A stretch of DNA of 64,000 bases from Acidovorax sp. 69 (GCF_002797445.1 NZ_PGEP01000001.1:661001-725000); one strand, 5' to 3'. Positions 8,600 to 18,409 are shown, numbered from the stretch's first letter. Notes: generated by a model not told the origin, from the letters alone. Numbers and translations are program-made.

Positions 8600-8677
8600 T
8601 ACAACGTCAGGCGGCGTTCGGGCTTTTCCCGGGTGCTGCTGTTCCAGCTGTGTTCAACGTCATTTCCGGGAGTGTTT

Positions 8678-9061
8678 ATGGGCTTTTTTTCTAAGATTTT
8701 TTCGAAAATTTTCCCGTCTGCCAATGCAGCTGAAGTGGTGCCGGTGCCATCTGCAGAGGCGTCTGCGAGTGCTCCGGCGGCGCCTGCGGCTCCACCCTCC
8801 ATCCCTCTGGGTGATGTGGCACCCATCCTGGATGCCATGCCGGGTGCCAGCGCGCTGAACTGGCGAACCTCTATCGTCGATTTGCTCAAGCTGCTGGGTC
8901 TGGACAGCAGCTTGGCCGCGCGCAAGGAGCTGGCGGGTGAGCTTTTCTACAGTGGCAGCGACGAACCAGGATCGGCCGCCTGGAACATCTGGTTGCACAA
9001 GCAGGTCATGCGAAGCATCGCAGCCAACGGGGGCTCATTGCCTCCCGAGTTGCGCGACTGA
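8678..9061 (+). CDS. DUF3597-family protein
   Basis: The product has 127 residues. After a short N-terminal part (MGFFSKIFSKIFPS) and an Ala/Pro-rich linker, the C-terminal 80 residues match DUF3597: LNWRTSIVDLLKLLGLDSSL, AARKELAGELFYSG and AAWNIWLHKQVMRSIAANGG. The fold is a small helical domain resembling LysM-associated proteins in some genomes; the function is unknown. I chose the ATG at 8678 because family members begin MGxFSxIxxKIF. A strong intrinsic terminator follows at 9089, ending this run of plus-strand genes. Confidence 0.85.
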   Translation: MGFFSKIFSKIFPSANAAEVVPVPSAEASASAPAAPAAPPSIPLGDVAPILDAMPGASALNWRTSIVDLLKLLGLDSSLAARKELAGELFYSGSDEPGSAAWNIWLHKQVMRSIAANGGSLPPELRD

Positions 9062-9088
9062 CCGGCGCCGCGGGGCGCTCGTCCACGC

Positions 9089-9122
9089 AAAACCTGCCGT
9101 ACCGTGTGCGGCAGGTTTTTTT
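9089..9122 (+). terminator. Rho-independent terminator after the DUF3597 gene
   Basis: AACCTGCCG and CGGCAGGTT form a 9-bp stem around the loop TACCGTGTG and are followed by a run of T's (9116-9122). The hairpin begins 28 bp after the stop codon. Confidence 0.9.
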
Positions 9123-9352
9123 GTTTCACCGGCGCCAGCATGTTTCGTTTTTAGGCGGCGGCGTGCGTTGTGCACCAGAAGCGGTCTGCGTCTCCACCCG
9201 GCCACAGGCAAACGCAAGGCGTCGATCTGATCGGGGCTCTGGAAGGCAGGGGAAGAGCCCCCGGCGCGCCCTCCAAGGGGTCACCTGCATCGGGTGGGCA
9301 TTGTCTTGGCGTCGCCAGTGGCTTTGTGGCTGTAGCTTTGTGGCTTTATCCG

Positions 9353-10753
9353 CTATGCCGCAGCGACACGGCTGCGCCCCTCGGCCTTTGCCCGGTACAG
9401 CGCCGCGTTGGCGGTCAGCAGCATCAGGTCCATGTCCGCCTGGCCGCTCATGGTGGCGCTGTGCGCCACGCCAATGCTGAGAGTGGCGTGCAGTGGCGTG
9501 CCTTCGGCAGGCGTTGCAAACGCCTGCTGCTCAACCGTTTCGCACAGGCGCTTTGCCATGGCCAAGGCTTGTGCACGCGACACCGCTGGCAAAACGGCCG
9601 CAAACTCCTCGCCACCCAAGCGGCCCAGCAGGTCTTGCGGGCGCAGCGTGGCGCCCAGGGCCTGGGCAATACCTACCAGCAACCGATCCCCGAAGGCATG
9701 GCCATGCTGGTCATTGACCTGCTTGAAATGGTCTACGTCCAGCACAAGCACGGCCACGCCCAGGGTCTCGCGCTGGTATTGGTCGAGCAGTTTTTCACCG
9801 CGCTGCAGAAACACACGGCGCGCAAACACGCCGGTCAGCTCATCGTGGCGCATGGCTTGGTCCAGGCGGCGCAAAGCTTCTACACGCGCCGCGCTGGCAC
9901 AAGCCACGGCCAGCGGCCCCAATGCCAGCAGCGTGACGCCTACGCGCAGCGACAGCACGTCGCTGGCATGGGCCGGTGTGAAGTTGAGCACTCCGGTCGC
10001 CACACCGGCCATGGTCCACAGGCACACCACCAGCGACAGTAGGCTGGTCGTAAACAGGCTGTAGCTCAGCGCGCACCACAGCAGGCCCGGCACCACAAAT
10101 GCCAGCACACCCGGCCCGCCCACCACGGTGCGGATGCCCTCGGCCAGCAGCAGCGAACTGACCGGCGCAGCCCGCCAGAACAGCGACACGTTGGGCGTGG
10201 CCGATGGCGGGTCATTGGCATGGGGCGCCGCCAGTACCACGGGCACGATCAGCAGGTAGTTCATCAGCTCGGTGCTGAACCACAGGGACAGGAGGTCGGT
10301 CCATGGGGTGTCAAAGTACATCGGCCCAGCACCGCAACCCGCCAGGGCCCCCACCGTGCTGGCGACCAGGGCGGCCAGCAGCAGGAACAGCGCAGACGCG
10401 GTGCGCTGCAGGCGCAGGGTGCGTTCATCCAGCCGCCGCAGCACCAGCCACCCGGCGGTGGCGCCGAGCAGGTTGGCTGCGTTGAGCCACAGGGCCAGGC
10501 TCCATGAGCTGCCCGTGACCATGTCGGCTGCCACATAGCCGATGGCCGCCGCCGCCCAGGCGGGCGGGCGCGCCAGGTGGGGGTAGCGCACCAGCAGCCC
10601 CAGCAGCAGGGCATTGGCTGGCCAGAACGCCGATAAAAATCCGATGGGCCGCGCGAAGATGCCCACCAGGCACGCGGCGAAGATCAGCAGCGTCAGCCCC
10701 AGCCAGGCTCCTGGGGGAGAAAATGGTCGCACAAGCGCGAAAGGGCGGTACAT
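9353..10753 (-). CDS. Membrane-bound diguanylate cyclase (MASE1-like sensor plus GGDEF)
   Basis: This 466-residue protein has about eight membrane helices in its first 290 residues (including FLSAFWPANALLLGLLVRYP, typical of MASE1-like sensors) followed by a GGDEF domain. The active-site signature reads GGEEF, and an RxxD motif (RPQD) sits five residues before it. That is the c-di-GMP inhibitory site, so the enzyme should be active and product-inhibited. Other conserved parts are HDELTGVFARR and LVLDVDHFKQVNDQHGH. It makes c-di-GMP from two GTP and should favour attached growth. The PAS-LuxR regulator gene lies 140 bp upstream on the same strand and may be co-transcribed. Confidence 0.9.
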   Translation of the reverse strand: MYRPFALVRPFSPPGAWLGLTLLIFAACLVGIFARPIGFLSAFWPANALLLGLLVRYPHLARPPAWAAAAIGYVAADMVTGSSWSLALWLNAANLLGATAGWLVLRRLDERTLRLQRTASALFLLLAALVASTVGALAGCGAGPMYFDTPWTDLLSLWFSTELMNYLLIVPVVLAAPHANDPPSATPNVSLFWRAAPVSSLLLAEGIRTVVGGPGVLAFVVPGLLWCALSYSLFTTSLLSLVVCLWTMAGVATGVLNFTPAHASDVLSLRVGVTLLALGPLAVACASAARVEALRRLDQAMRHDELTGVFARRVFLQRGEKLLDQYQRETLGVAVLVLDVDHFKQVNDQHGHAFGDRLLVGIAQALGATLRPQDLLGRLGGEEFAAVLPAVSRAQALAMAKRLCETVEQQAFATPAEGTPLHATLSIGVAHSATMSGQADMDLMLLTANAALYRAKAEGRSRVAAA

Positions 10754-10893
10754 GGGCTGCTGGGATGGCGTTGCCCCGATTGTCTCCGGGCCAAGCCTGC
10801 CGCGCCGCTTTGGCGGGCTTCGGGCTTGGGGGGCGTGTGGAAAAGGCCCACGCAGGGGCGTTGGTGTGGGGCGGGCCTGGTGAAACGCCAGCG

Positions 10894-11466
10894 TCAGTGG
10901 GTACCGCCCAGCAGCAGTGCCACCAATTCGCCCGTGCTGGTGGCGCCCAGCTTGCGCATGAGCCGCCCCCGGTGCGCTTCCACGGTGCGGTGGCTGATGT
11001 CGAGGTGCCGTGCGATCTGCTTGCTGGTGGCGCCGGTCACGATGTGCTGCGCTATTTCGCGCTCGCGCACCGTGAGGGGCGTGCTGACCACCCGGCGGTG
11101 CGAAATGTCTTCAAACATCCAGACGGCCCGTGCAAACGGGTCGGCACGGTCGAGTGCACGGCCCACCACATGGCACCAGAACAGTGAGCCGTCCCGGCGC
11201 CGCATGATGCGCTCGTCGCTGTAGCTGCCCGATTCCATCATCGCGGGCAGCCCCAGGTTGCCGGTGTGTGTGAACTCATCCAGCGAGGGATACAGGGGCG
11301 CCAGGGGTTGGCCGATGAGTTCTGCCTGTTCGTAGCCGAACATGCGGGCGAAGGCGTCATTGCAGATTTCGATGCAGCGCTCGCGCGTGACACACATGCC
11401 CACGGGGGCAAGGTTGAAGGCCAGTTCCAGCGCTTCATGAAGAGGGGTGGACGGGGCTGCAGGCAT
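10894..11466 (-). CDS. PAS-domain LuxR-family transcriptional regulator
   Basis: The 190-residue protein has a single PAS domain (about residues 15-120; NLAPVGMCVTRERCIEICND, RRRDGSLFWCHVVGRAL) and a C-terminal LuxR-type helix-turn-helix (LTVREREIAQHIVTGATSKQ and RTVEAHRGRLMRKLGA). There is no receiver domain or kinase, so it is a one-component sensor whose PAS domain would bind a small molecule or cofactor. The diguanylate cyclase directly downstream is a plausible target. The ligand is not visible from sequence. Confidence 0.88.
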   Translation of the reverse strand: MPAAPSTPLHEALELAFNLAPVGMCVTRERCIEICNDAFARMFGYEQAELIGQPLAPLYPSLDEFTHTGNLGLPAMMESGSYSDERIMRRRDGSLFWCHVVGRALDRADPFARAVWMFEDISHRRVVSTPLTVREREIAQHIVTGATSKQIARHLDISHRTVEAHRGRLMRKLGATSTGELVALLLGGTH

Positions 11467-11553
11467 GGGGCTGATTTTGCAGCAGTCTCTGTAGGCAACC
11501 GGTGCCTGACGACGCGCCGGGACAGGCGCGTGAACGCTGGGGGGTGAACGGCC

Positions 11554-12054
11554 TTATCGCCTGCGCCAGCGCTGCTTCCATTGGCGCTTTATCACGCGCG
11601 CCACGCGCCAGGCCCATGAGGCGCGGGCGCGCTCCAGCACGGCATGTTTGATGCGGATCCAGTGCGCATGGGTCCAGGCAAACCAGCGCAGCTGCATGAG
11701 CGCGGGCTGCGTGAGCGTGAACAGCCGCGCCACCACGGCCGTGCCCACCACCTTGGCCAGCACGATCACCAGCATGCCCAGCACCACATGCCCGCGCCCC
11801 ATGGTCCACAGTGCCAGCAGCTTGATGGGCAAGAGCAGGGCTGTGGGCAGTGCAAACACGGCCACGGCGGCCCAGGGCGGCAAGGAGTGCACCCAGCCTT
11901 CGATCCAGCGCAGACCAGGCCAGCGGCCGATGCGTGCCAGCAAGCGCTGCAACGGCTCCCACCCCCATTCCTCGAACAGGATGAGCAGCGCCAGCAAGCC
12001 GCTGCCCAGGCCGGTCAGCACCCGGACGGGCCAGCGCAGCAGTTGTTGCAGCAT
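11554..12054 (-). CDS. Small membrane protein, unknown function
   Basis: The 166-residue product has about three membrane segments (VLTGLGSGLLALLILFEEWG, PPWAAVAVFALPTALLLPIK and GRGHVVLGMLVIVLAKVVGT). A strongly basic C-terminal tail (VARVIKRQWKQRWRRR) should lie in the cytoplasm by the positive-inside rule. I recognise no domain. The EEWGWEPLQRLLARIGRWP stretch after the first helix is probably an amphipathic helix. It is between tgt and the PAS-LuxR gene, all on the minus strand, but spacing gives no strong operon argument. Confidence 0.65.
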   Translation of the reverse strand: MLQQLLRWPVRVLTGLGSGLLALLILFEEWGWEPLQRLLARIGRWPGLRWIEGWVHSLPPWAAVAVFALPTALLLPIKLLALWTMGRGHVVLGMLVIVLAKVVGTAVVARLFTLTQPALMQLRWFAWTHAHWIRIKHAVLERARASWAWRVARVIKRQWKQRWRRR

Positions 12055-12064
12055 TTTTTGGGTG

Positions 12065-12121
12065 ATATTGGCCTCTTCTGCTTGTGGATTAAGCGCTGAC
12101 AGCTATCTATTTAATAGTGAG
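12065..12121 (+). repeat. Small dispersed palindromic element, copy E2
   Basis: ATATTGGCCTC, GATTAAGCGCTGACAGCTAT and the AT-rich tail match the common element. This copy is intergenic, between tgt and the small membrane protein. Confidence 0.75.
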
Positions 12122-12138
12122 GCGTTGCCCGGGCAAGC

Positions 12139-13386
<1,248 letters not shown>

Positions 13387-13421
13387 CTACACTGGACTCA
13401 CCGTATCGCAAGGAGAACAAC

Positions 13422-13901
13422 ATGCTCAAGATCCTCATCGCCGTGGATGGCTCCGAACTCTCTCTGGATGGCGTTCACCACGCGTTGGCGCTGGTGCGCC
13501 AGGGGCTCAAGGCGTCGATCGTTCTGGCCAACGTGCAGGAGCCCGCCACACTCTATGAACTGGTAACGACACGCGACCCGGACCTCATCGCCGCCGCCAG
13601 TCTGGAGGCGGGCGATCACCTCATGGCATCTGCGCGTGCGCTGCTCGATGCAGCCGGTGTGGCTTACGAAACCGACGTGGGTGTGGGCGATGTGGCGCAC
13701 ACGCTGGTGGACATGATCGAACGCTCGGGCAGCGACATGATCGTCATTGGCGCCAAGGGCCAAGGGGCCATCAGCAGTGCGCTACTGGGGTCTGTGTCCC
13801 AGGAGGTAGCGCATGCCAGCCCGGTGCCTGTGACCATCGTCAAGCACGCCGATCCACGTGATGCCAGCGACGGCGATATGGCGGAGGATGTGCCGGACTG
13901 A
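13422..13901 (+). CDS. Universal stress protein (UspA family)
   Basis: The 159-residue product is a single Usp domain. It opens MLKILIAVDGSELSLDGVHH with the expected aspartate. It ends with the ATP-binding signature G-x2-G-x8-9-G-S (GAKGQGAISSALLGS) and SPVPVTIVKH, so it belongs to the ATP-binding subgroup. AGGAG at 13411-13415 lies 6 bases before the ATG at 13422. Family members help survival under starvation and oxidative stress. It is divergent from tgt and convergent with the Bug gene. Confidence 0.92.
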   Translation: MLKILIAVDGSELSLDGVHHALALVRQGLKASIVLANVQEPATLYELVTTRDPDLIAAASLEAGDHLMASARALLDAAGVAYETDVGVGDVAHTLVDMIERSGSDMIVIGAKGQGAISSALLGSVSQEVAHASPVPVTIVKHADPRDASDGDMAEDVPD

Positions 13902-13918
13902 ATCCGGTACCCACAGAC

Positions 13919-13945
13919 AAAAAAGCCACCCCGAATGGGGTGGCT
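13919..13945 (-). terminator. Rho-independent terminator for the Bug gene (minus strand)
   Basis: AGCCACCCC and GGGGTGGCT form a 9-bp stem around GAAT. On the minus strand the stem is followed by a run of six T's (A's at 13919-13924), so it terminates the gene ending at 13968. It could also slow transcription of the convergent stress-protein gene. Confidence 0.85.
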
Positions 13946-13967
13946 GGGCAGGGTGGGGTGTGGTGGG

Positions 13968-14945
13968 TCAGTCCAGCGAGATTTTTTGCTCGCGGATCAG
14001 TTTGTGCCAGCGCTGCACCTCGGTACGGATCAGGTCGCTGTACTGCTGCGGGGTGCTGGCCACGGGCTCGATGCCAAAGTCCACCAGCTTTTGACGGATG
14101 GCGGGTTGGCTGATCGCCGCCGCCACCTGCTTTTGCAGCGCTGCTACCACCTCGGGGGGCGTACCTGCGGGGGCCACCACGCCCACTTGGGCGGAGGCTT
14201 CGACCCCCTTGAAACCCAGTTCTGCAAAAGTAGGCACGTCGGGCAGCTGGGGCAAGCGGGTGGGGTGGGCCACGGCCAGGGGGCGCACCTTGCCGCCCTT
14301 GATGAAGCCAGCGCCGGCCGCCAGGTCCACCATCATGGCGTTCACCTGGCCGCCAGCCAGATCGGTCAGCGCGGGCGCGGCACCGCGATAGGGAATGTGC
14401 ACCAGGTGCACGCCGCTGTTGACCTTGAGCAGTTCCATCGCCAGGTGATGCGGGCTGCCCGCACCGGCTGACCCATAGCTGAGCTTGCCCGGTGATGCCT
14501 TGGCCTTGGCCACGAAGTCCTTGGCGTCGCGGATGTCCGAGTTGGGGCCCACCACCAGGATCATGGGGAAACGCCCCATGAGCGTGACGGGTACCAGGTC
14601 CTTGTCGGGGTTGTACGAGAGCTTGCTGTACAGCGCCGAGTTGAACACCATGGTGCCGTTGTCGGCCGAGAGAACGGTGTAGCCATCGGGTGCAGACCGA
14701 GCCACTTCAGACGCTGCAATCGCGGTGTTGGCGCCAGGCTTGTTGTCCACGGTCACCGGGTGGCCGATCTGGGTGGACAACTGCTGACCGATGGTGCGCG
14801 CCAGGAAATCCGAACCGCCCCCTGCGGGATAGGGGACGACCCACCGAATGGGCTTGGCGGGGTAACTTTGGGCGAACGCCACAGTGGGGGCAGCAAGCAC
14901 AGCGAGCGCCGCAAGAAGTCCCGTGGCATAACGTCGATTCAGCAT
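13968..14945 (-). CDS. Bug-family tripartite tricarboxylate-type solute-binding protein
   Basis: This 325-residue periplasmic protein has a signal peptide (LLAALAVLAAPTVAFAQ) and all the Bug/TctC landmarks: YPAKPIRWVVPYPAGGGSD, VDNKPGANTAIAASEVA, SAGAGSPHHLAMELLK and VPTFAELGFKGVEA. Bug proteins bind small carboxylates and often work without a co-encoded permease; no TctA/TctB genes are in this window. It is divergent from an IclR regulator, and the 15-bp palindrome in their shared promoter also occurs before the P450 gene. The ligand may therefore be the P450 substrate or a relative, which is inference. Confidence 0.9.
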   Translation of the reverse strand: MLNRRYATGLLAALAVLAAPTVAFAQSYPAKPIRWVVPYPAGGGSDFLARTIGQQLSTQIGHPVTVDNKPGANTAIAASEVARSAPDGYTVLSADNGTMVFNSALYSKLSYNPDKDLVPVTLMGRFPMILVVGPNSDIRDAKDFVAKAKASPGKLSYGSAGAGSPHHLAMELLKVNSGVHLVHIPYRGAAPALTDLAGGQVNAMMVDLAAGAGFIKGGKVRPLAVAHPTRLPQLPDVPTFAELGFKGVEASAQVGVVAPAGTPPEVVAALQKQVAAAISQPAIRQKLVDFGIEPVASTPQQYSDLIRTEVQRWHKLIREQKISLD

Positions 14946-14990
14946 GGTGTCTCCTGAAATAGATCAAATAATTTATATTCCGCAATGATA

Positions 14991-15005
14991 TTACGCAATG
15001 CGTAA
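14991..15005. promoter_or_regulatory. Predicted IclR operator (site 1), Bug/iclR shared promoter
   Basis: TTACGCAATGCGTAA is a perfect palindrome around a central A. Outer arms CGCAATGAT (14981-14989) and ATCATTGCG (15005-15013) extend the symmetry over about 33 bp. The same core with a central T is found at 15927-15941 before the P450 gene. Size and symmetry fit IclR-family operators. Its position fits control of both the Bug gene and the regulator itself. Confidence 0.75.
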
Positions 15006-15052
15006 TCATTGCGTCGTGATTACCCTACACCGGCAGTCGTCTATCCTCGTCC

Positions 15053-15874
15053 ATGCACACACCCTCCCTCGATACCAGCACCAAGCGGCGCCAGCGCGTG
15101 CAGTCTGCAGAAACCGGCATGACCATCCTCAAGGCCCTGGCACGCCTGGGCGGGGCTGCCAGCCTGACTGCCATCGCGGCTGAGTCCGCCGAGAGTGCCG
15201 CCAAGGTGCACCGCTATCTGTCCAGCCTCACCTCCGAGGGGCTGGTGGCGCAGCACCCCACGACCCAGCATTACCACCTGGGGCCAGAGGCGGTGCGTAT
15301 TGGCCTGGCTGCGCTGCGCCAGTGTGACCCGGTCCGCATGGGCGAAGCGGCGCTGCTGCGCCTGCGCGAGTCGCTGCAAGTGACCTGCTTTATTGCGGTG
15401 ATGGGCAACATGGGCCCGACCGTCATGCGCATGGAAGAGCCTTCCCTTCCCGTCACGGTCAACATTCGCCCAGGCTCGGTGCTGCCGATGATCTGGTCGG
15501 CCAGCGGGCAGGCCTTTCTGGCGTTTTCGGACGATGCCGAATTGCGGGCCAAAGCCCAGGCGGAATACGCGGGCGCCTCTGCCGAACAGCGCTCGGTCAT
15601 CGGGGGGCCCGACCCTGTCGGCATGTTGTGCCAACAGGTGCGCACCCAGGGTTGCGCCATCGTGCGCGACACGCTGCTGGCAGGCATCAGCGCGATTGCC
15701 GCGCCGATCTACGATGCCCGGGGCCATGTCAGTGCGGTGCTCACATCCCTGGGGGCGAGCACCGGGTTTGACACAAGGCCCGGCGGCAAAGTCTGCCCCA
15801 GCGTCATGCAGGAGGCCAGCGCCATCAGCGCCGCCATGGGCTTTTCCACCCCTTCACCTGGCACCGCAAGCTAG
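15053..15874 (+). CDS. IclR-family transcriptional regulator
   Basis: The 273-residue protein has an N-terminal winged helix-turn-helix (about residues 15-75; LTAIAAESAESAAKVHRYLS) and a C-terminal IclR effector domain (about 85-265; VTVNIRPGSVLPMIWSASGQ, and GISAIAAPIYDARGHVSAVL). It sits between the divergent Bug gene and the P450 fusion. Identical palindromes flank it in both promoters, so it very likely controls both. Effectors of this family are usually small aromatic or carboxylic acids, consistent with a catabolic switch. Confidence 0.9.
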   Translation: MHTPSLDTSTKRRQRVQSAETGMTILKALARLGGAASLTAIAAESAESAAKVHRYLSSLTSEGLVAQHPTTQHYHLGPEAVRIGLAALRQCDPVRMGEAALLRLRESLQVTCFIAVMGNMGPTVMRMEEPSLPVTVNIRPGSVLPMIWSASGQAFLAFSDDAELRAKAQAEYAGASAEQRSVIGGPDPVGMLCQQVRTQGCAIVRDTLLAGISAIAAPIYDARGHVSAVLTSLGASTGFDTRPGGKVCPSVMQEASAISAAMGFSTPSPGTAS

Positions 15875-15926
15875 GGGCCTTTGCGCCAAAGGGCGGGCGA
15901 GGGGTGGGGCTTGCAGGGTTGTGATT

Positions 15927-15941
15927 TTACGCATTGCGTAA
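15927..15941. promoter_or_regulatory. Predicted IclR operator (site 2), P450 promoter
   Basis: TTACGCATTGCGTAA has the same core as site 1 and lies 30 bp before the P450 start codon. The following GCATTGCG (15944-15951) repeats part of the outer arm seen at site 1. Confidence 0.75.
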
Positions 15942-15971
15942 TAGCATTGCGCAAATTTCATTCCCTTCGCC

Positions 15972-18314
15972 ATGAACCCCTCCATTGCTCCATCCTCTGG
16001 GCGCTGCCCCATCGATCATGCAGGCGCCACCATGGCTGCTGCGCCCACCGGCTGCCCTGTCAGTGCCCGAGCGGCTGCGTTCAATCCCTTCGACCCGGAC
16101 TACATGCAGGCGCCGGGTGACTACCTGCGCTGGTCGCGGGAGGACGAGCCCGTGTTCTGGAGCCCGCAACTCGGTTATTGGGTGGTGACACGCTACGAGG
16201 ATGTGAAAGCGGTCTTCCGTGACAACCTGCTTTTTTCGCCGTCGAACGCACTCGAAAAAATCACGCCCGCCTCGCCCGAGGTGATGCAGATCCTGCAGCG
16301 CTACGGTTTTGCGATGAACCGCACCATGGTCAATGAAGACGAGCCAGACCACATGGCACGCCGCCGTTTGCTGATGGACGCCTTTTTGCCCGAGCGCCTG
16401 GTGACGCTGGAACCCATGGTGCGCGCGCTCGCGCGCCAGACCATGGACCGCTTCGTCGATCAGGGCCGTGCGGATCTGGTTGCCGAAATGTTCTACGAGA
16501 TCCCCTTGAGCATTGCGCTCAAGTTCCTGGGCGTGCCTGATGAGGGGGCTGAGCAATTGCGCCAGTTCGCGGTGGCGCACACCCTGAACACCTGGGGCCG
16601 GCCCACGCCGCAGGAGCAACTGGAAATTGCCGAAAACGTGGGCCGGTTCTGGCAGACCGCGCAAAATATTCTGGACACCATGCGAGCCAAGCCCGACGGG
16701 GAAGGCTGGATGTACGAAACCATCCGCCAGCACCTCGCGCACCCCGATGTGGTGCCCGAGTCCTACCTGCGCTCGATGATGATGGCCATCCTGGCTGCCG
16801 CGCATGAGACCACGTCCAACGCCACGGCCAATGCGTTTCTTACGCTGCTCACGCACCGCCAGGCATGGGAAGACATCTGCGCCAACCCGGCGCTCATTCC
16901 CAATGCGGTGGAGGAGTGCCTGCGCGTAGCGGGATCCATCATTGCCTGGCGCCGCGTGGCCACGGCCGATGCCGTTGTGGGCGGGGTCTCGATTCCCCAG
17001 GGGGGAAAGCTGCTCCTGGTGCAGGCCTCCGCAAATTTTGATCCCCGTCACTTCGAGAACCCCGACGAAGTGGATGTCTTTCGCGAAAGTGCCGTGGAGC
17101 ACCTGACCTTTGGTTATGGCGCTCACCAGTGCATGGGCAAGAACATCGGGCGTCTGCAGATGCGGGTGTTTCTGGAAGAGTTTGTGCGCCGTCTGCCCCA
17201 CATGCATCTGGTGCCGGGGCAGAAGGTGGAATACCTCTCCAACACATCGTTCCGGGGGCCGTCCGAACTGTGGGTGGAGTGGAACCCTGCGCTCAACCCA
17301 GAGCGCCTGGGGGCTGCACCCGTGGCGGCGGCCAATGCTTTCTATATCGGTCCTCCAGCCAAGGACTCCATCACGCGCACCGTGGTGCTTCAGGAGAAAC
17401 AGTCTGAAGGCGAGGGCCAGTGGCGCCTGGTATTTGCCGATCCGCAGGGCCGCGCGCTCCCTGCCTGGTCGGCAGGGGCACATGTCGATCTGGTGGCCGG
17501 AGGTTTTCGGCGCAAGTATTCGCTGTGTGGCCACCCGGACAATTGCGGCACCCTGCAGGTGGTAGTGCAGCGCGAAGCGCAGGGGCGCGGTGGTTCGCGC
17601 CACTTTTGCGACATCTTGCAGCCCGGCGACACCCTGCAGTTGGCCGGGCCCAAGAACCTGTTCCGCCTCGACGAAACGGCCGAGCGTTACGTGCTGATTG
17701 CTGCAGGCATTGGCATCACCCCCATGCTGGCCATGGCTGATCGCCTGCAGCGCCTGGGCAAGCCCTACACGCTGCACTACGCTGGGCGCTCACGCGCACA
17801 GATGGCGCTGTTGCCACGGCTGGAGCGCGACCATGGCGCCCAGTTGCGGCTGTACGTCAAAGACCAGGGGCAGCGCATGGACCTGCCGGAGCTTCTGGCC
17901 TCCATCAGCAGCCGCGACCGCGTTTATGCCTGTGGTCCTGATCGCTTGATCGACCCGCTCGAAGCGCTGGGCGCGGGCTGGCCTGCCGGGGTGCTGCACT
18001 ATGAGTATTTCAGCGGCGAAGGCTCGGGGCTGCAGCCCGAGAAAGAACATGCTTTTGTGGTCGAGTTGCAGGACTCCAAGGTCCAGCTCACCGTGCCTCG
18101 CGACCGCACTTTGCTGCAGGCACTGCAGGCGGCGGGTTTTGACGTGCCGTGCGATTGCGGTGAAGGCCTGTGTGGCACCTGCGAGGTGGCTGTGGTGGAT
18201 GGAGAGATCGACCACCGCGACAAGGTGCTGACCAAAAGTGAGCGGGCAACCCATCGGCGGATGCTGGCCTGTTGTTCGCGCGCCGTGGGTGACAAGATCG
18301 TGCTCGCGCTTTGA
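15972..18314 (+). CDS. Self-sufficient cytochrome P450 fused to a phthalate-dioxygenase-type reductase (CYP116-like)
   Basis: This 780-residue fusion carries its whole electron chain. The P450 domain (about 40-445) has the I-helix AAAHETTS, an ExxR (EECLR) and the heme loop FGYGAHQCMG with ligand Cys387. The reductase part has an FMN-binding motif (RKYSLCG) and an NAD(P)H site (AAGIGITPMLAM). The C-terminal [2Fe-2S] ferredoxin has cysteines at 729, 734, 737 and 767. This order (P450, FMN reductase, ferredoxin) is that of P450RhF/CYP116B enzymes, which hydroxylate or dealkylate small, often aromatic molecules. The substrate is not readable. The I-helix has Ala where AGxET is usual. It starts 97 bp after the IclR gene behind operator site 2. 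Confidence 0.93.
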   Translation: MNPSIAPSSGRCPIDHAGATMAAAPTGCPVSARAAAFNPFDPDYMQAPGDYLRWSREDEPVFWSPQLGYWVVTRYEDVKAVFRDNLLFSPSNALEKITPASPEVMQILQRYGFAMNRTMVNEDEPDHMARRRLLMDAFLPERLVTLEPMVRALARQTMDRFVDQGRADLVAEMFYEIPLSIALKFLGVPDEGAEQLRQFAVAHTLNTWGRPTPQEQLEIAENVGRFWQTAQNILDTMRAKPDGEGWMYETIRQHLAHPDVVPESYLRSMMMAILAAAHETTSNATANAFLTLLTHRQAWEDICANPALIPNAVEECLRVAGSIIAWRRVATADAVVGGVSIPQGGKLLLVQASANFDPRHFENPDEVDVFRESAVEHLTFGYGAHQCMGKNIGRLQMRVFLEEFVRRLPHMHLVPGQKVEYLSNTSFRGPSELWVEWNPALNPERLGAAPVAAANAFYIGPPAKDSITRTVVLQEKQSEGEGQWRLVFADPQGRALPAWSAGAHVDLVAGGFRRKYSLCGHPDNCGTLQVVVQREAQGRGGSRHFCDILQPGDTLQLAGPKNLFRLDETAERYVLIAAGIGITPMLAMADRLQRLGKPYTLHYAGRSRAQMALLPRLERDHGAQLRLYVKDQGQRMDLPELLASISSRDRVYACGPDRLIDPLEALGAGWPAGVLHYEYFSGEGSGLQPEKEHAFVVELQDSKVQLTVPRDRTLLQALQAAGFDVPCDCGEGLCGTCEVAVVDGEIDHRDKVLTKSERATHRRMLACCSRAVGDKIVLAL

Positions 18315-18354
18315 CGCCACAGGCCCTGGAGGGAAAGGGCTGAGGACCCCTTAC

Positions 18355-18393
18355 AAAAGAAAAATCCCCCGTGACGGCGGCCGCAACGGGGGA
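18355..18393 (-). terminator. Rho-independent terminator (minus strand)
   Basis: TCCCCCGT (18365-18372) pairs with ACGGGGGA (18386-18393). On the minus strand this is followed by a T-rich tract (A-rich 18355-18364), terminating the unknown gene that ends at 18410. On the plus strand it could also stop the P450 transcript less efficiently. Confidence 0.75.
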
Positions 18394-18409
18394 GGCAGGG
18401 GCGTGAGCG

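Noticed and set aside
15927..17777. A 616-codon open frame on the minus strand opposite the P450 gene
   Set aside because: The plus strand there encodes an unmistakable P450; the opposite frame has no domain features.
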